From positions 21,049,010 through 21,113,009 of the forward strand of contig OX359282.1 in the NCBI GenBank assembly GCA_947179155.2: DNA of 64,000 nucleotides, in the 5' to 3' direction. The notes below the pieces were generated by a model. The model had not been told where the DNA came from and did no database searches. It was given only the letters and a program-made list of their open reading frames with translations. Made by a program: the position numbers and the translations under genes. The stretch comes from Hedera helix. Its lineage: Eukaryota; Streptophyta; Magnoliopsida; Apiales; Araliaceae. Shown here in pieces: positions 11,545 to 23,291 of this stretch. Each line of letters starts with the position of its first letter. Position 1 is the first letter of the stretch.

Positions 11545-12748
11545 TCGTTTTCACGATTGATATTTTCGTGCAAGTATACACGGCCTTCAAGTAGTAAAGA
11601 GTAAGTCTAAGTCGATCCCACAGAGAGTTATATTAAGGTTATCTGCATAGCAAACTTGATGTAATCTAATCCAATTTAAACTATGATCAATGATGGTGAG
11701 CTTTTGTTAACACAATATCCTAAAATAATTAAAACTTAGCAACAAAGATTCGATTTAAACAAGCTAAGATCACAACTTCACTCACTACCTTATTTAACTC
11801 TCGCACCCCTCTTTTCAATGCTAAGATCGCCCGAATGATAACCAGAGAAAATAAGCAACCAATAACCTCTTTCGAGAGTTAAAAGATTCATACCCTACTA
11901 ATTAGCTCACTATATTCCTATGTGACCTAACTTAGTAAGACAGCAATAAAAGCAACTCTCAACAAGGCTACACAAGGCACACCGGTATATTCCTATCTGA
12001 GATACAAATTAGGCACTCCATCCGAAGATAAAGCTTCCTACAAGTGCTATCATGCTTTAGGTCGAGTTATTTAATTCATTTTTCAATATCATAAACAACC
12101 ACACATTACATACAAGGTACATAATCCAATCATGAAGAACAAAGCATGATAACCATTCATTAGTAATCCATTTACATCAAAAAGAGAGATATTCAATTAA
12201 AATCAAGTAATGAGCTCCATTGTGATCCTAGAAATGAAGTTAGTTCATAGCTAAATGACTAAAAATCATTAACAAGTTGCTCATTAGACTTAAACTACAC
12301 AACATGAAGATAAATCAAATGAATGAAACCCCTTATAACACAAGTCTCAAGCACTTAAATTCCCTTCAAATGTAGCAATCCAAGCTTGATGAATCTTCTT
12401 GTTCTTGAGCTTAACACCAATCCAAGTTGCTTTGAAAGCTAGAAGAAATGAAGAAAAACTGCTTTGGTGCGTAAAAATTTGATCTCCTAGGGTTAGCCAC
12501 CTTCCCACTTAAGTAGGAAAAATCCGGTCAGAAAACAGCATGGCCGACCGCTGTGGCTGTCATATCCACCGCTGCGGCGGTGGTCCTGACTGAAAATTAC
12601 CAAAATGCCCTTTTAGCTCAAAAACCCTACAAAACACAGAAGAGACATTATGAACCTTAAAACATAAATATACGCATAAATAACTCTCAAAAACTCACAA
12701 ATCATTAAACTAGAAGTACTAATTCGCAGGTATAAAACACACTTATCA
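11545..12748 (-). repeat. Element A 5' LTR
   Basis: Starts TGATAAGTGTG at 12748 in element orientation and ends at 11545 beside the primer site. About 30 substitutions and a 1-bp indel separate it from 1638-2842, mostly transitions. It should hold the element promoter, but I see no convincing TATA box. Confidence 0.9.
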
Positions 12749-14037
12749 ATTAACTGATTGCTCAAACGACTTATCCTAAAAATAAAAAATTTAAAAAACT
12801 ATCCAATTTTCGTAGGAAACACTAAATAACCCTTACTACTAAATAACCGCAGACAAGCGCTAAAGATTTAACCTAGTAGCAGTTTTAAGAAATAGAGAGA
12901 TCGTTGAACTAAACAACACAACCCAAGCGTCTGTATTTAATTTAGATGAATATTCTTCCTAAGATATAACAATCTTTTGATCTGCAAAATAATTATTAAT
13001 CTTAGTTCTTCATAATTAAAGTGACCAAACAATTATGGATTTGATTTTTTATTTAGCAGTAGATTAATGCGAATAATAAACTAGTAGGCCTTCGAGTCAT
13101 TCAACGAATCAATCATATAAATAAACACAAAAAAATACTCAATACTCAAAATATAAATTGAATAATTAAAATAAATTAGATTCAACAGTGTATAAATCTT
13201 GATGATTTCAATTACTTAAACCAAGAAAAATAATTTGGCTACACATAGCTGTGAAAAACACCAAAGAATAAAAGAGAGAATTTTTTTATTCAAAGTTGTG
13301 TGTCCAATTGAATCTAAAATCTTTTATTTATAGGCTACATAATTTATCCTAACCCTAATAGAAATTATAAATTTCAAACCCTAATAGAATTTAAAATTCT
13401 AAATAATAAAATATAAAAATTCCTATTTATTTTTCTATTCCAAGTTGCAATTAGATCATCCTTTAATTTATTTCTTGGACCTACACGAAAATTGCAACCC
13501 AAATATGAACTCGCCTTCTGCTGAACCATGATGCCAGTTTTAAATGGTAGATATCTGAGCTTAAAAGCATTTTTAGCTAAAGCAATAAATTACCCTTAAA
13601 TTCTTAAATAAATAAATAAATCTCATATCACACAATTACTTTAAATGGGTCATTAATATTTTTAAAAAACACTTTTATACTTACCTAATTAAATATTATT
13701 TTAACTTTCTTATAAAATATTTTGTCAAACTTATTTTATGTTTTTCATCCACGAAAGTAGATGTACAAAACTCCACTATCGCTGTCCTAGTAAATTTGTA
13801 AAACTGGTAGTTTGGTTTATCTTGTCTTGGGATTTGTATCTTCCAAATATCAAGTTGATCATAAGGACGTGGTATTTGCTAAAATGGTTAAAGACACTAT
13901 TTAATCTGTAATAAAGGCCTAAAATGTTATTTTCTCGATTCTATAATATTTGACATTTTAGAGTTTTTTTATTTATTAAATATCAGTTGTGCTAGGATTT
14001 TTAATTTTTTTTTTTATGTATATCCGTGCAATCCTCT

Positions 14038-14139
14038 CTTTCTTTCCTATTAAGTTTCTTAATATATGTGCATTGACTTCCAACGACTTCTTTCTTTCCT
14101 ATTAAGTTTCTTAATATATGTGCATTGACTTCTAACGAC
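14038..14139. repeat. 52-bp tandem duplication
   Basis: Two copies of a 52-bp unit (containing TTTCTTAATATATG) differ by about one base, so the duplication is recent. Confidence 0.8.
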
Positions 14140-15667
14140 AAATAAAATGAAACCGAGGGAGTATCATCCTAAAAATTGATCATTAATACCTAACTTTGTC
14201 AATACCGTAATGCCTAGACGTGACTGCCTATAACGTGTAGTTTCTGAGTTTTTAATAGAAAAAAAAAATTATAAAAAAAAATCTTGTGTTTCTGAATTCT
14301 ATAATATATATATATATATATATATATAAATTTATTCTTCTATTACATGTAATATACCAATTATAGTTATAACTATTGAATTATGAATCATCTAAGATTT
14401 TGAATTCTAATTTTTTTGTATAATAATCTAATATGCTTAAATTCAAGAAATAAATTCATAAAATTTAATTTTTATAAATATATCAACTACATTAAAATAC
14501 ATATTCCTAAATAGAGATTTGTGAAAAAAACTTAAAACTTTACAAACCCCAGATCAATGCAGCAAATCAAAACTACATTTTTCATTAAACTTAATAACGA
14601 GCTTAGTTTCTAGATTTTTTATTGGACGATTCGAAACGTACCTTTTATTTGTCTCATTCTTATCGAGAAAAGAGGGACAGGGGAAAGAAAGTAAGAGTTG
14701 GGGCTTCTTATAATTAGGAGAGAGAAAGTAAGAATTGGAGAATTAGGAGAGAGATCAATCGAGAATATGAGTTATAATTAAAAAATTATTATAATATAAG
14801 TTGAGAATAATAGGAGAATTATGAAAATATAATTTATCTTATTTTTCGCCCAAATAATGTTAATTTTATATGAAAAACAATGACAAAAAAAGTGATCAAG
14901 TTTTCTATTTATTTTTTTTATTTTTTAAAAAATTCAAAAACACAAGAATTTGATAGAAGACTTAATTTTTTTGTCCATTTTTTCCCTCTATTTTAAAACT
15001 CATAAACAGAGTCTAAATTCCAATAAGTTTAACTATTGATTGTTAGTCTATTGTTAACTTTTATTTTTATTTTTTATTAATTCGATATCAAGTACAAAAT
15101 TTATAATAATATTTTATTTATTAATTATAATTTATATTATTATATGTACTCTTAATATTAGTTAAATGATGGTGTACTAATATAATAATATAAATGTCTT
15201 CAAAAAAAATAATGATAAATTAAGACCATCAGATTATTTTAAAATAAAAATTTATCTCTAATTTTAGACCGAACTAAAATAAAAATTGTATTCGTAAAAA
15301 ATCGAGTATTAATTAAAAATCATATATAAAGTGACTTTGACTATTTTAATCATTATTTATTAAAATAGTTAAATATTTAATCTTATCCAATAATGATATT
15401 TATACTTGTTTTTAGTGTTTAATAAAATATATTGGCTCATCAAGCCAAAACAATAAAAATAAAAAAAGGAAGAAAAATAATTAAAAGAGGATTACAAACG
15501 AATATACATTTCAAGTTTCCTACAAATAAAGGATCATATATAATTAAATTCCTACAAAGAAAGAAAACTATAATTTACATATACATTGAATTTGAATTGC
15601 TTATAAATTCTATTATATATATTATGAACGAGTTGTCTATATATAAAGAGAGAATATATATATTATG

Positions 15668-15668
<1 letters not shown>

Positions 15669-15732
<64 letters not shown>
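15669..15732. repeat. (AT)n microsatellite
   Basis: About 60 bp of uninterrupted AT dinucleotides. The tyrosine/isoleucine-rich frame across it is an artefact. Confidence 0.95.
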
Positions 15733-15734
<2 letters not shown>

Positions 15735-16018
15735 ATAATAAAAGTAAAAATATTAACCAAATAAATTCAAGTATAGTTTCATGTGTCAACTCAGTTCAAG
15801 ATCAACCGAAATATCACAATTAACTCATACAATAAAACATTGTATGTGCTATTATAATAATAACTAAAAAATTGTCAAACAATCATCATTTATGAATATA
15901 AAAATTTATAAATGTAATTTTAATAAGTTAAAAGTATTTAAAAATGGTGAATGATTCATAGCAAGTATTTGCTATAGATCAAAAATGTACATTTATTATT
16001 ATTTTTTTAAATTTCCGT

Positions 16019-16370
16019 TACTAATAGTAGCGGATGTCGATCAAAAAGTTAAACCTTAAATATTAGATCAGAAAACTTAACAGATTTTTGCCCTTACTAA
16101 TAGTAGCAATGTTGACCAAAAAGTCAAACCCTAAATATTAGATAAAAAAAACTCAACAGATGACTGCTACATCCAATTCCAATACTAATTAGGGGTTTAA
16201 TTTTTAGGGTTTGGGGTTTAATTTTTAGGATTTAGGATTTAGCTTTTAGGGTTTAAGGTTTAGTTTTAGGGTTTAAGATTTAGGGTCATCTGTTGAGTTT
16301 TCTTATCTAATTTTAGGATTTGACTTTCTAATCAGTGTCTGCTACTATTAGTAGCGGACGTCGATTTTTA
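16019..16370. mobile_element. Foldback (MITE-like) element with telomere-like loop
   Basis: The left part holds two related arms (from 16019 and from about 16094) with CTAATAGTAGC, AAAAAGT(C/T)AAACC, TTAGAT and AACTCAACAGATG. The right part (16280-16350) is their reverse complement: CATCTGTTGAGTTTT..GACTTTCTAATCAG..CTGCTACTATTAGTAGC. The loop at 16190-16290 is a degenerate run of TTTAGGG-like units. No coding capacity. Terminal repeats and a target duplication are not clearly defined. Confidence 0.6.
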
Positions 16371-16502
16371 GATTTTAATCCTAGCCGTTCTTTCTTATTT
16401 TTAACGGTATAGATGATATATGCGCTATAAAGATCTATAACAAATACATATTATGGATTATGCCTTTATATATATGCCTATATATATATATATATATATA
16501 TA

Positions 16503-17472
16503 TGATAATTGATTTTTATACCTATTTATTATATATTTTTAGGCTTAATTATTTGTTAATTTTTAAGCATTTTAATTGATTTTAGGTAATTTATTTAATT
16601 TTATGTGTTTTTAGTATTTTTATATTATTTTTAATTATTTTATAGGAAATTAAACTATGGTGCCATTCTTGTAATTCTACAATAAAAGGAATGACAAAGT
16701 GGTAATTAATCAAGCTGAGTGGCAGAACGATAATTATGCAGCATAATGGTAGTTTCGTAAATATGGAATGAAGGGGCTTGGGCACCATACGCGCATGTGA
16801 TTATGTTCAGGTTGTAACAACTACATGGTGTCATATGAAGTCAGCAACAGATAGGCAGGTCCGCGCTATGCGCGGGCGGCTGGGGTTAGCATACAAAGAT
16901 CCATACGGCGTCGTTTCGTGTTCAGAAGATCAATGGTGCAAGCGCTTTGCGCGACTTGGGTCGGTGGCTGGTTTGGGCGCGTTGACTTCGGTCAATGCCG
17001 CATTTGGCGACGCGCTTTAGGCTGCAGATTCGAATTTTTAGCTAATTTTGATTTCAAATTGAATTTTAATTTCACATTAGCTTATAATTATTATTGTACT
17101 CCAATAAATACACTATTAGGGATTTGTTTTCAGGACATTAAAAAATTATAAACATAGATTAGAATAGAGTAAATTTATTTATTTTAGTTTAGGAGCAACT
17201 ATTCAACGCGAATGATTCGATAATTGAAGATGGAGCTTGGGGATTGAAAACTGTGATATGAGTGACAGACGGATATCAACACAGATTTGATTTATTTTCT
17301 TTTACTTTTATTTTTATAATTTTGAGATGTTGAATTATTTGTAGTTAATTTATTATTTAGTTATGGGCTAATTATTTTATTGAGATTACAATTGAACCCA
17401 ATGTGTAATTTAATTTAATTTATTTTCTTTTTAATTATTAATAATTATATATGAGTTGTTTATCATATTTTA
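16503..17472 (+). repeat. Element H 5' LTR, left portion
   Basis: The first 970 bp of the LTR before the G insertion. A GC-rich island at about 16855-16990 contains CCGCGCTATGCGCGG and GGCGTCGTTT motifs, unlike the AT-rich surroundings, and is a candidate promoter region. Confidence 0.65.
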
Positions 17473-18282
17473 TGTAAGACCCCGAATTTTATGAAATACA
17501 AAATTTAATTTTTCTTCATATATATTTTTTTTGAAACAGTAAGTGGTTAAATTAACAAAATTGAAAGTTAAGGATGTTATGTGCAAATTTTATTTTGTCG
17601 GACAATATTCGCTTTGTCGGGGAATATTCGTTTGGTCGGGGAATATTCGTTTGGTCCGACGGCGCCGAAATAACAAATTATTGGTGGACCCCACAACGGA
17701 ATATTTGTCGGATATAGAAAACGACAGAAATAACCTTTTTAAATAAAAATAGTCAACAGAACTGTTAAAATACCGGTGATAAAAGAATAGTAGCATACGG
17801 TAGTTATTGGTATTTTCTGTAGCACTCGGTACTCTACAGTAACACACGGTATTGCATAGTGTCTCATATTTTTGGTCTGATAATTGACACCGTAACTGTT
17901 ACGCATCATTTCATCGATAATTGTCACTGCATAATATTTTATATTATCAATTCAATAATTGTTGTTACACAGTATTTTGCATTATTGATTTAATAATTGT
18001 CATTACACTGTATTTTATATCATTGAGTCAATAATTGTTGTTGCACTGTTTTTAAAATTATTGAACCTAATAATTGTCACAGTAACATATGCACAGTAAT
18101 TCACATTATTGAATCAATAATTGTCATTACACAGTAACGTATGCTTTATTTTACATTATTGTTATCTCTATTATGATGTTATTTAAACAGTTGTATTTCA
18201 TTAATTTATTGACTTGATATCTAAGAGCTAACTATACTGTATTTATAACAATTAGTCATAATAATTGAATTGATAAAGTTAT

Positions 18283-18527
18283 TTGTTTATAATATAAAGT
18301 TAGGTGATTATTAGGTGATATGAAATGAATGGTGTAGATTAAAGTGTGAATTATTGTTGAATAATTGAATTGATTTGTTTATAATATAAAGTTAGGTGAT
18401 TATTAGGTGATATGAAATGAATGGTGTAGATTAAAGTGTGAATTATTGTTGAATAATTAAATTGATTTGTTTATAATATAAAGTTAGGTGATTATTAGGT
18501 GATATGAAATGAATGGTGTAGATTAAA
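18283..18527 (+). repeat. 93-bp tandem repeats upstream of the G promoter
   Basis: Copies start at 18283, 18376 and 18469; the third is cut short. Each contains TATAATATAAAGTTAGGTGA and GAATGGTGTAGATTAAAG. They lie in U3 just upstream of the TATA box, where retrotransposon enhancers are often repeated. The same array is at about 25409-25653 in the 3' LTR. Confidence 0.85.
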
Positions 18528-18616
18528 GATAATATAATATTTGAAATGGATGGTGTAGATTAAAAGATGATCTTTAAATGAATGGTTTAGATTAAATGAA
18601 TGATAAGATTTTTGGC

Positions 18617-18624
18617 TATAAATA
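18617..18624 (+). promoter_or_regulatory. Putative TATA box of element G
   Basis: GGCTATAAATAGAAGCC, a good plant TATA match, follows the U3 repeats. Also at 25743-25750 in the 3' LTR. Confidence 0.6.
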
Positions 18625-18950
18625 GAAGCCTTAACTTAAGGATTTTTCATAAACTTCCTTACTTGTTCTTTCTTTCTCTCTCTAAATACTTCTTGTGAAA
18701 GTTCTCTCTAAGTGTGCTTAAGTCATCTTGAGTATTTGTGAAGATCTATAAGTATACGTGTACTGTTCAAGTTAATCAACCTCATTTAAATCAATATCCA
18801 GTCACGTGTTGAGGTAAGGGATACCATCTTTTTCATCTTCCATTATTCAAACGTACTATGGTAAGGGATTATCATTATTTGATTCTCGAAAATAATATTG
18901 TTTCTTTCTTACTCATAAGATGTGCCATTTATTTCCATGTATTAAATTGT

Positions 18951-19140
18951 GGGAATAACCTTACGGAGCGGATTGCCGCCTGTTGGTGAATAACCTTTCG
19001 TATTCATTCATTATTAATCTCTGAGAATAACCTTACGGAGCGGATTGCCGCCTGTTTGGTGAATAACTCTTTGTACTCAAATTCTATTAAATTGTGGGAA
19101 TAACCTTACGGAGTGGATTGCCGCCTGTTGGTGAATAACC
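18951..19140 (+). repeat. Three ~72-bp repeats in the G LTR (R/U5 part)
   Basis: Copies of an ATAACCTTACGGAG(C/T)GGATTGCCGCCTG core start at about 18951, 19024 and 19095 and end with GGTGAATAAC. They lie downstream of the TATA box and should be transcribed. Confidence 0.8.
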
Positions 19141-20339
19141 CTTGGTATTAATTTCCTTCACCTTTTGTTAATCAAACCTGCTACGGTAAGGGATATTATT
19201 TTCTTTCATACTCCTAAATCGAAATTTATTATGGAACTATTGCTTCTATAATTCCTGAAAATATTATATGTTCCATAATAGTTGAACTTCATTATTTCAA
19301 CTGAACCTTCCTATTTACGTGAACCTTTCTATTGAATTGTAACCGTTATTCTGAACTGTGGATCTTGAATATCATTTTTAAATTTCACTCCACATCATGT
19401 TGACAATTTGGACATTATTTGAATCTGTACAAAGTAAACTTCCGATACTTATTGTTATCCTATTTCTTCTGTTCATCATTTATATCATTCTAATCATCCA
19501 AAAATCAAGCTGTTGTGAATATCTGTGGCCGGGGGCACATATGTGATATATTTGTTGAACAGATGATAGGTTAAAGGCGATATAATAGGTTAAAGGCGAT
19601 ACATCTGTTCGGTGTCTTTTATGGCACGTGGTGAATGTTCTCTTTGGCCCGTAGTGCAAAGATGAACTGTTGTTTGGTATGATTATGACCAAAGGCTGAA
19701 TCTGGTATAATCATGACCGTTGGTGCTATATTGAATATCTTTGGCCCGTAGTACAAAGATGAACTGTTGATGTGCATGATTATGATCAGGAACTGTGAAT
19801 TTGTATTATCTTGACTAATGATATTTCAGATGATAAAAGTTGATGATGTTTTTCCTAAAAAGAGAACCGAGTGGACATTATAGTCTGCATTATTCTTCTA
19901 ATAGATTACTCATTCCGCTGCTATTATTGATCTGAACGTTGTTTAAGAATTTAACTGCAGTTTTTGATATAAACCTTGTAGTCTATTGTATTCTATCAAG
20001 AACTCAACTGTTGAAGACTAATGATAATTTATTCGTCATTATCTTAGTCATGATATTCTTTACTGGGCTATTTGAGCTCACCCTTTCTTTTGCTCCATTG
20101 TTTTTCAACAGGAGATGAAAACATAACAGGGTCTAGCCGGAGAATGGAGTGAGGGTCCGAGGAATAGTTATCATAGTCTTCACGTTTTGTAAAATAGTGT
20201 GGCAATAATAGTGAAGACTTAGTTGTGTATTATTATACACTGTATTGTTGTACGTTGTGCTTTGTTGTAATAATTTTGTTGTAGTCTTTTGACGACTCAA
20301 GTTTGGGCTGTGTGGGCCCAGATTTGGGGGCGTCACAGT

Positions 20340-20351
20340 TGGCATCAGAGC
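20340..20351 (+). other. Primer binding site, initiator tRNA-Met type
   Basis: TGGCATCAGAGC, two bases after the 5' LTR. The usual site is TGGTATCAGAGC, so one mismatch (C for T). Confidence 0.88.
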
Positions 20352-20544
20352 TTAGGGATATGGTCTTTAATGGAGATCTGGGGTTAGAACTAGGAGGGGA
20401 GAGACGAATAGAATCAATCACTAGTGTGTCTTACCTAAATTAGATTTTTTTATTTTTTATCTAATGAATCGATTTGAATGTAGGAACATGAAGAGATGAG
20501 TCAATTTATTTGAACTAACATTTATTTTGTGACCACAGTTAATT

Positions 20545-21165
20545 ATGGCATCTGGAAATCAGGAGGTTAACTATGAAATTACCGAAACAAATGTAGCTGC
20601 AAAACAAGAGGCGACGAATAATCTTATTACAAACTCAGAGTTGAATCATTTGCCTAAGGCAAAAATTATGCGTGTTCTATCCAGTAAGGATGAAGGTGAA
20701 AGCTCTGCTACAGTCGTTCCAGATCCATTCTTAGAAGCAATTAAAGGAAGTAACGAACTTGCGGAAATTATTGCCTTTAATTTACTCACTAATTGGGAGA
20801 GTGATATCACCTGGTTATGCTCTATAACAAAGGATCAGAATATATGGACTTTTCATATTAGTCTTTGGGATTTATGGTGTTCCAGCTATGATTTTCAAGA
20901 TTATTTAAAAATGATGTTTCTATACTTTTGGGCGTTACAATTTAGAGGAATTCAGGTTAAGTTAGTCACTATCGTGGAAACTGCAGTCTATCGAAAATAC
21001 TATTTTAATGGAAATCATTGGTACCTTATTACTGATGAAGTTGATGAATCCGAGAAACAGTTTGCTAGAAAATTATTCAGTGGTATTCCCATGGTTGAAA
21101 TACGTGAAGATCCGAATGAAGTATTCGGGATTCGATTTGACGATAACAGTCAAGAAACCGAATGA
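20545..21165 (+). CDS. Unknown 206-residue protein in the place of gag (element G)
   Basis: The frame starts at an ATG about 200 bp after the primer site, where gag normally starts, and ends at 21165 just before the protease region in a different frame. I do not recognise the family. The N-terminal 60 residues are polar and probably disordered; residues 70-180 are compact and rich in Trp, Tyr and Phe (WLCSITKDQNIWTFHISLWD, KYYFNGNHWYL); the tail is acidic. There is no CCHC knuckle and no FP..W..F gag signature. It overlaps the open pol frame by 158 bp, in the +1 frame. It may be a captured host or viral fragment or a highly changed gag. A complete frame in a young element suggests it is expressed or recently acquired. 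Confidence 0.6.
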   Translation: MASGNQEVNYEITETNVAAKQEATNNLITNSELNHLPKAKIMRVLSSKDEGESSATVVPDPFLEAIKGSNELAEIIAFNLLTNWESDITWLCSITKDQNIWTFHISLWDLWCSSYDFQDYLKMMFLYFWALQFRGIQVKLVTIVETAVYRKYYFNGNHWYLITDEVDESEKQFARKLFSGIPMVEIREDPNEVFGIRFDDNSQETE

Positions 21166-23116
21166 GGTGATAACCGGTAAGCTATTCATAAATTCTCGTG
21201 AAGTCTACGCTTTGTTAGATACTGGCTCTACCCATTCTTTTATCTCACCTGCATGTGCTCAGCGTTTAAACTTAACTCCTGAAAATTTGGACTTTGACTT
21301 ATCAGTTGAAACCCCATTAGGAGAAATGACCATTACATCTACTGTCTATAAATCTTGCCTAGTTCAAATCAACAACCTCACATTACCTGTTGACCTTATT
21401 TCTTTGGAGATGCATGAATTTGATGTGATTTTAAGAATTGATTGGTTAACTACCCATCATGCTAAAATTGATTGTTTTCATAAGATTATTAGTTTTCATA
21501 TTCCTAATCAACCTGTCATGCAAATTCAAGCAACTAAACCATTGAAATCTATAACTGTTATTTCTAGCCATAAAGCCATTCGTTTATTGAAAAACGGATG
21601 TCAAGCCTTTTTAGCTCATGTCACTGATTTGAACAAAAATACGTCAAACTTGAATGATATTCCCATTGTTAATGAGTTTCCTGACGTTTTTCCTGAAGAA
21701 CTTCTTGGCTTACCCCCAAACCGTGAAATTGAATTTTATATTGATCTTGAACCCGGTACCAAGCCCATTTCCAAAGCTCCATACCGAATGGCTCCCATTG
21801 AACTTCAAGAGTTAAAAAACCAACTACAGGAATTGTTGGATACCGGTTTCATTCGTCCGAGTGCATCACCTTGGGGTGCTCCTGTTCTATTTGTGAAGAA
21901 GAAAGACGGGAGTATGAGATTGTGCATTGACTACCGAGAATTGAACCATGTCACCATCAAGAACAGGTACCCGTTACCTCGGATTGATGACATGTTTGAT
22001 CAATTGCAAGGCGCTCAACATTTCTCAAAGATTGATCTCCGTTCTGGATATCATCAGTTAAAGGTTAAAGCTGAGGACATTCCAAAGACTGCTTTCAGAA
22101 CTCGTTATGGGCATTATGAGTTCTTAGTCATGCCTTTTGGACTAACTAATGCTCCTGCAGCTTTCATGGACATGATGAACCGGATATTCAAGGAACATTT
22201 GGATCATTTTGTGGTTGTCTTTATTGATGACATCCTCATATACTCCAAGAGTCGCGAGGATCATGAACAACACCTGAGATTGATACTCCAAAAGCTCCGT
22301 GAAAACAAATTATATGCCAAGTTGAAGAAATGTGAGTTCTGGCTTGAGGAGGTCACGTTTCTTGGGCATGTGATTTCTAGTCAAGGAATATCAGTCGATC
22401 CTACGAAAATTGAAACGGTACTAAATTGGGAACAACCCAAAACAGTAACCGAAGTCCGAAGTTTTCTGGGTCTAGCTGGTTATTATCGGAGATTCGTAGA
22501 AGGATTTTCTCGAATCGCCACTCCATTAACGCAGCTTACTCGGAAAAGCACAAAATTCATATGGAGCGAGGAATGCGAGAAAAGTTTCCAAGAACTCAAG
22601 AAGAGACTGGTTTCAGCTCCTGTTCTGACCATACCATCAGGATCAGGAGAATTTGTTATCTACAGCGATGCTTCTGGCAAAGGTCTAGGCTGTGTCCTTA
22701 TGCAACATGGAAAGGTTATAGCCTACGCCTCTCGACAACTCAAAGATTATGAGAAAAATTATCCTACTCATGATCTAGAGTTGGCAGCAGTCGTTTTCGC
22801 GTTGAAGATCTGGAGACACTACTTGTACGGAGAAAAAGTGGATATCTATACGGATCATAAAAGTCTCAAGTATTTCTTCACCCAGAAGGAACTCAACATG
22901 CGACAACGACGTTGGCTTGAGCTGTTAAAGGATTATGACCACACAATCCAGTATCACCCGGGAAAGGCGAACGTTGTAGCTGACGCTTTGAGCAGAAAAT
23001 CTTATGCAAGTACAAGTGCACTGCTGACAACACAAAAGTGTATTTTGTACGACTTGCAAAAGATGGAGATAGAGCTAAAGACACCAGGGACCCACTCGAA
23101 GATTGCTCACGTGTGA
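21008..23116 (+). pseudogene. pol: Element G pol: protease, reverse transcriptase, RNase H
   Basis: The open frame starts at 21008, but homology begins only near residue 50 (KPNEVITGKLF); the earlier part is out-of-frame reading of the upstream gene. Protease: LLDTGSTHSFIS. RT: RLCIDYRELN, KIDLRSGYHQ, MPFGLTNAPA and FIDDILIYSK with both catalytic aspartates. RNase H: YSDASGKGLG, DLELAAVVFALKIWRHYL, YTDHKSLKY. The frame ends at TGA 23114-23116, after which homologous sequence (PTLIDKIKAAQ) continues in frame for about 50 codons. The RT and RNase H themselves look intact. Confidence 0.9.
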
Positions 23117-23291
23117 GTAGAACCAACTTTAATCGATAAAATTAAAGCTGCTCAAGCTACCGATCCGGAACTGATAAACATGATAAAGAAAGTACAAGAA
23201 GGTGCCATTCCCAAGAATCGACGAGAAAGGAATACTTTGAGTCAACTCTCGACTCTGTGTTCCTAACGATCCTGAATTAAAGCATAAAATC

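Larger units (their letters stand above)
1638..12748 (-). mobile_element. Element A: Athila-lineage Ty3/gypsy retrotransposon, degenerate
   Basis: A nearly full-length element read right to left: 5' LTR, tRNA-Asp primer site, gag, protease, reverse transcriptase, RNase H, integrase without chromodomain, env-like frame, long 3' UTR, polypurine tract, 3' LTR. The gag and integrase types and the additional 3' frame are those of the Athila lineage. The LTRs are about 1.2 kb and differ by roughly 30 substitutions by eye, mostly transitions. Coding capacity is lost through stops, frameshifts and a deletion in RT. No matching 5-bp target duplication is visible (GACAG on the left, ATTAA on the right). 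Confidence 0.92.
12749..16017. other. AT-rich non-coding DNA with no identified gene
   Basis: Very AT-rich, with no frame of interest. 12749-13680 has the look of an old minus-strand LTR (degenerate, no partner seen). There are TA runs at 14305-14330 and a short direct duplication at 14038-14139 that ends in a CCGAGGGAGTA sequence reminiscent of MITE termini. I recognise nothing else. Confidence 0.5.
17473..20337 (+). repeat. Element G 5' LTR
   Basis: Begins TGTAAGACCCCG and ends GGCGTCACA. TATA-like sequence at 18617-18624. It holds tandem repeats at 18283-18527 and 18951-19140. Confidence 0.95.

Noticed and set aside
15575..15760. Tyr/Ile-rich frame over the AT repeat
   Set aside because: Translation of an (AT)n microsatellite; no start context or homology.
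16190..16290. True interstitial telomere repeat
   Set aside because: Units are degenerate and irregularly spaced; only telomere-like.
17590..17847. Short frames repeated in both LTRs of G (also at 24716-24973)
   Set aside because: They recur only because the LTRs are identical; no coding signature.
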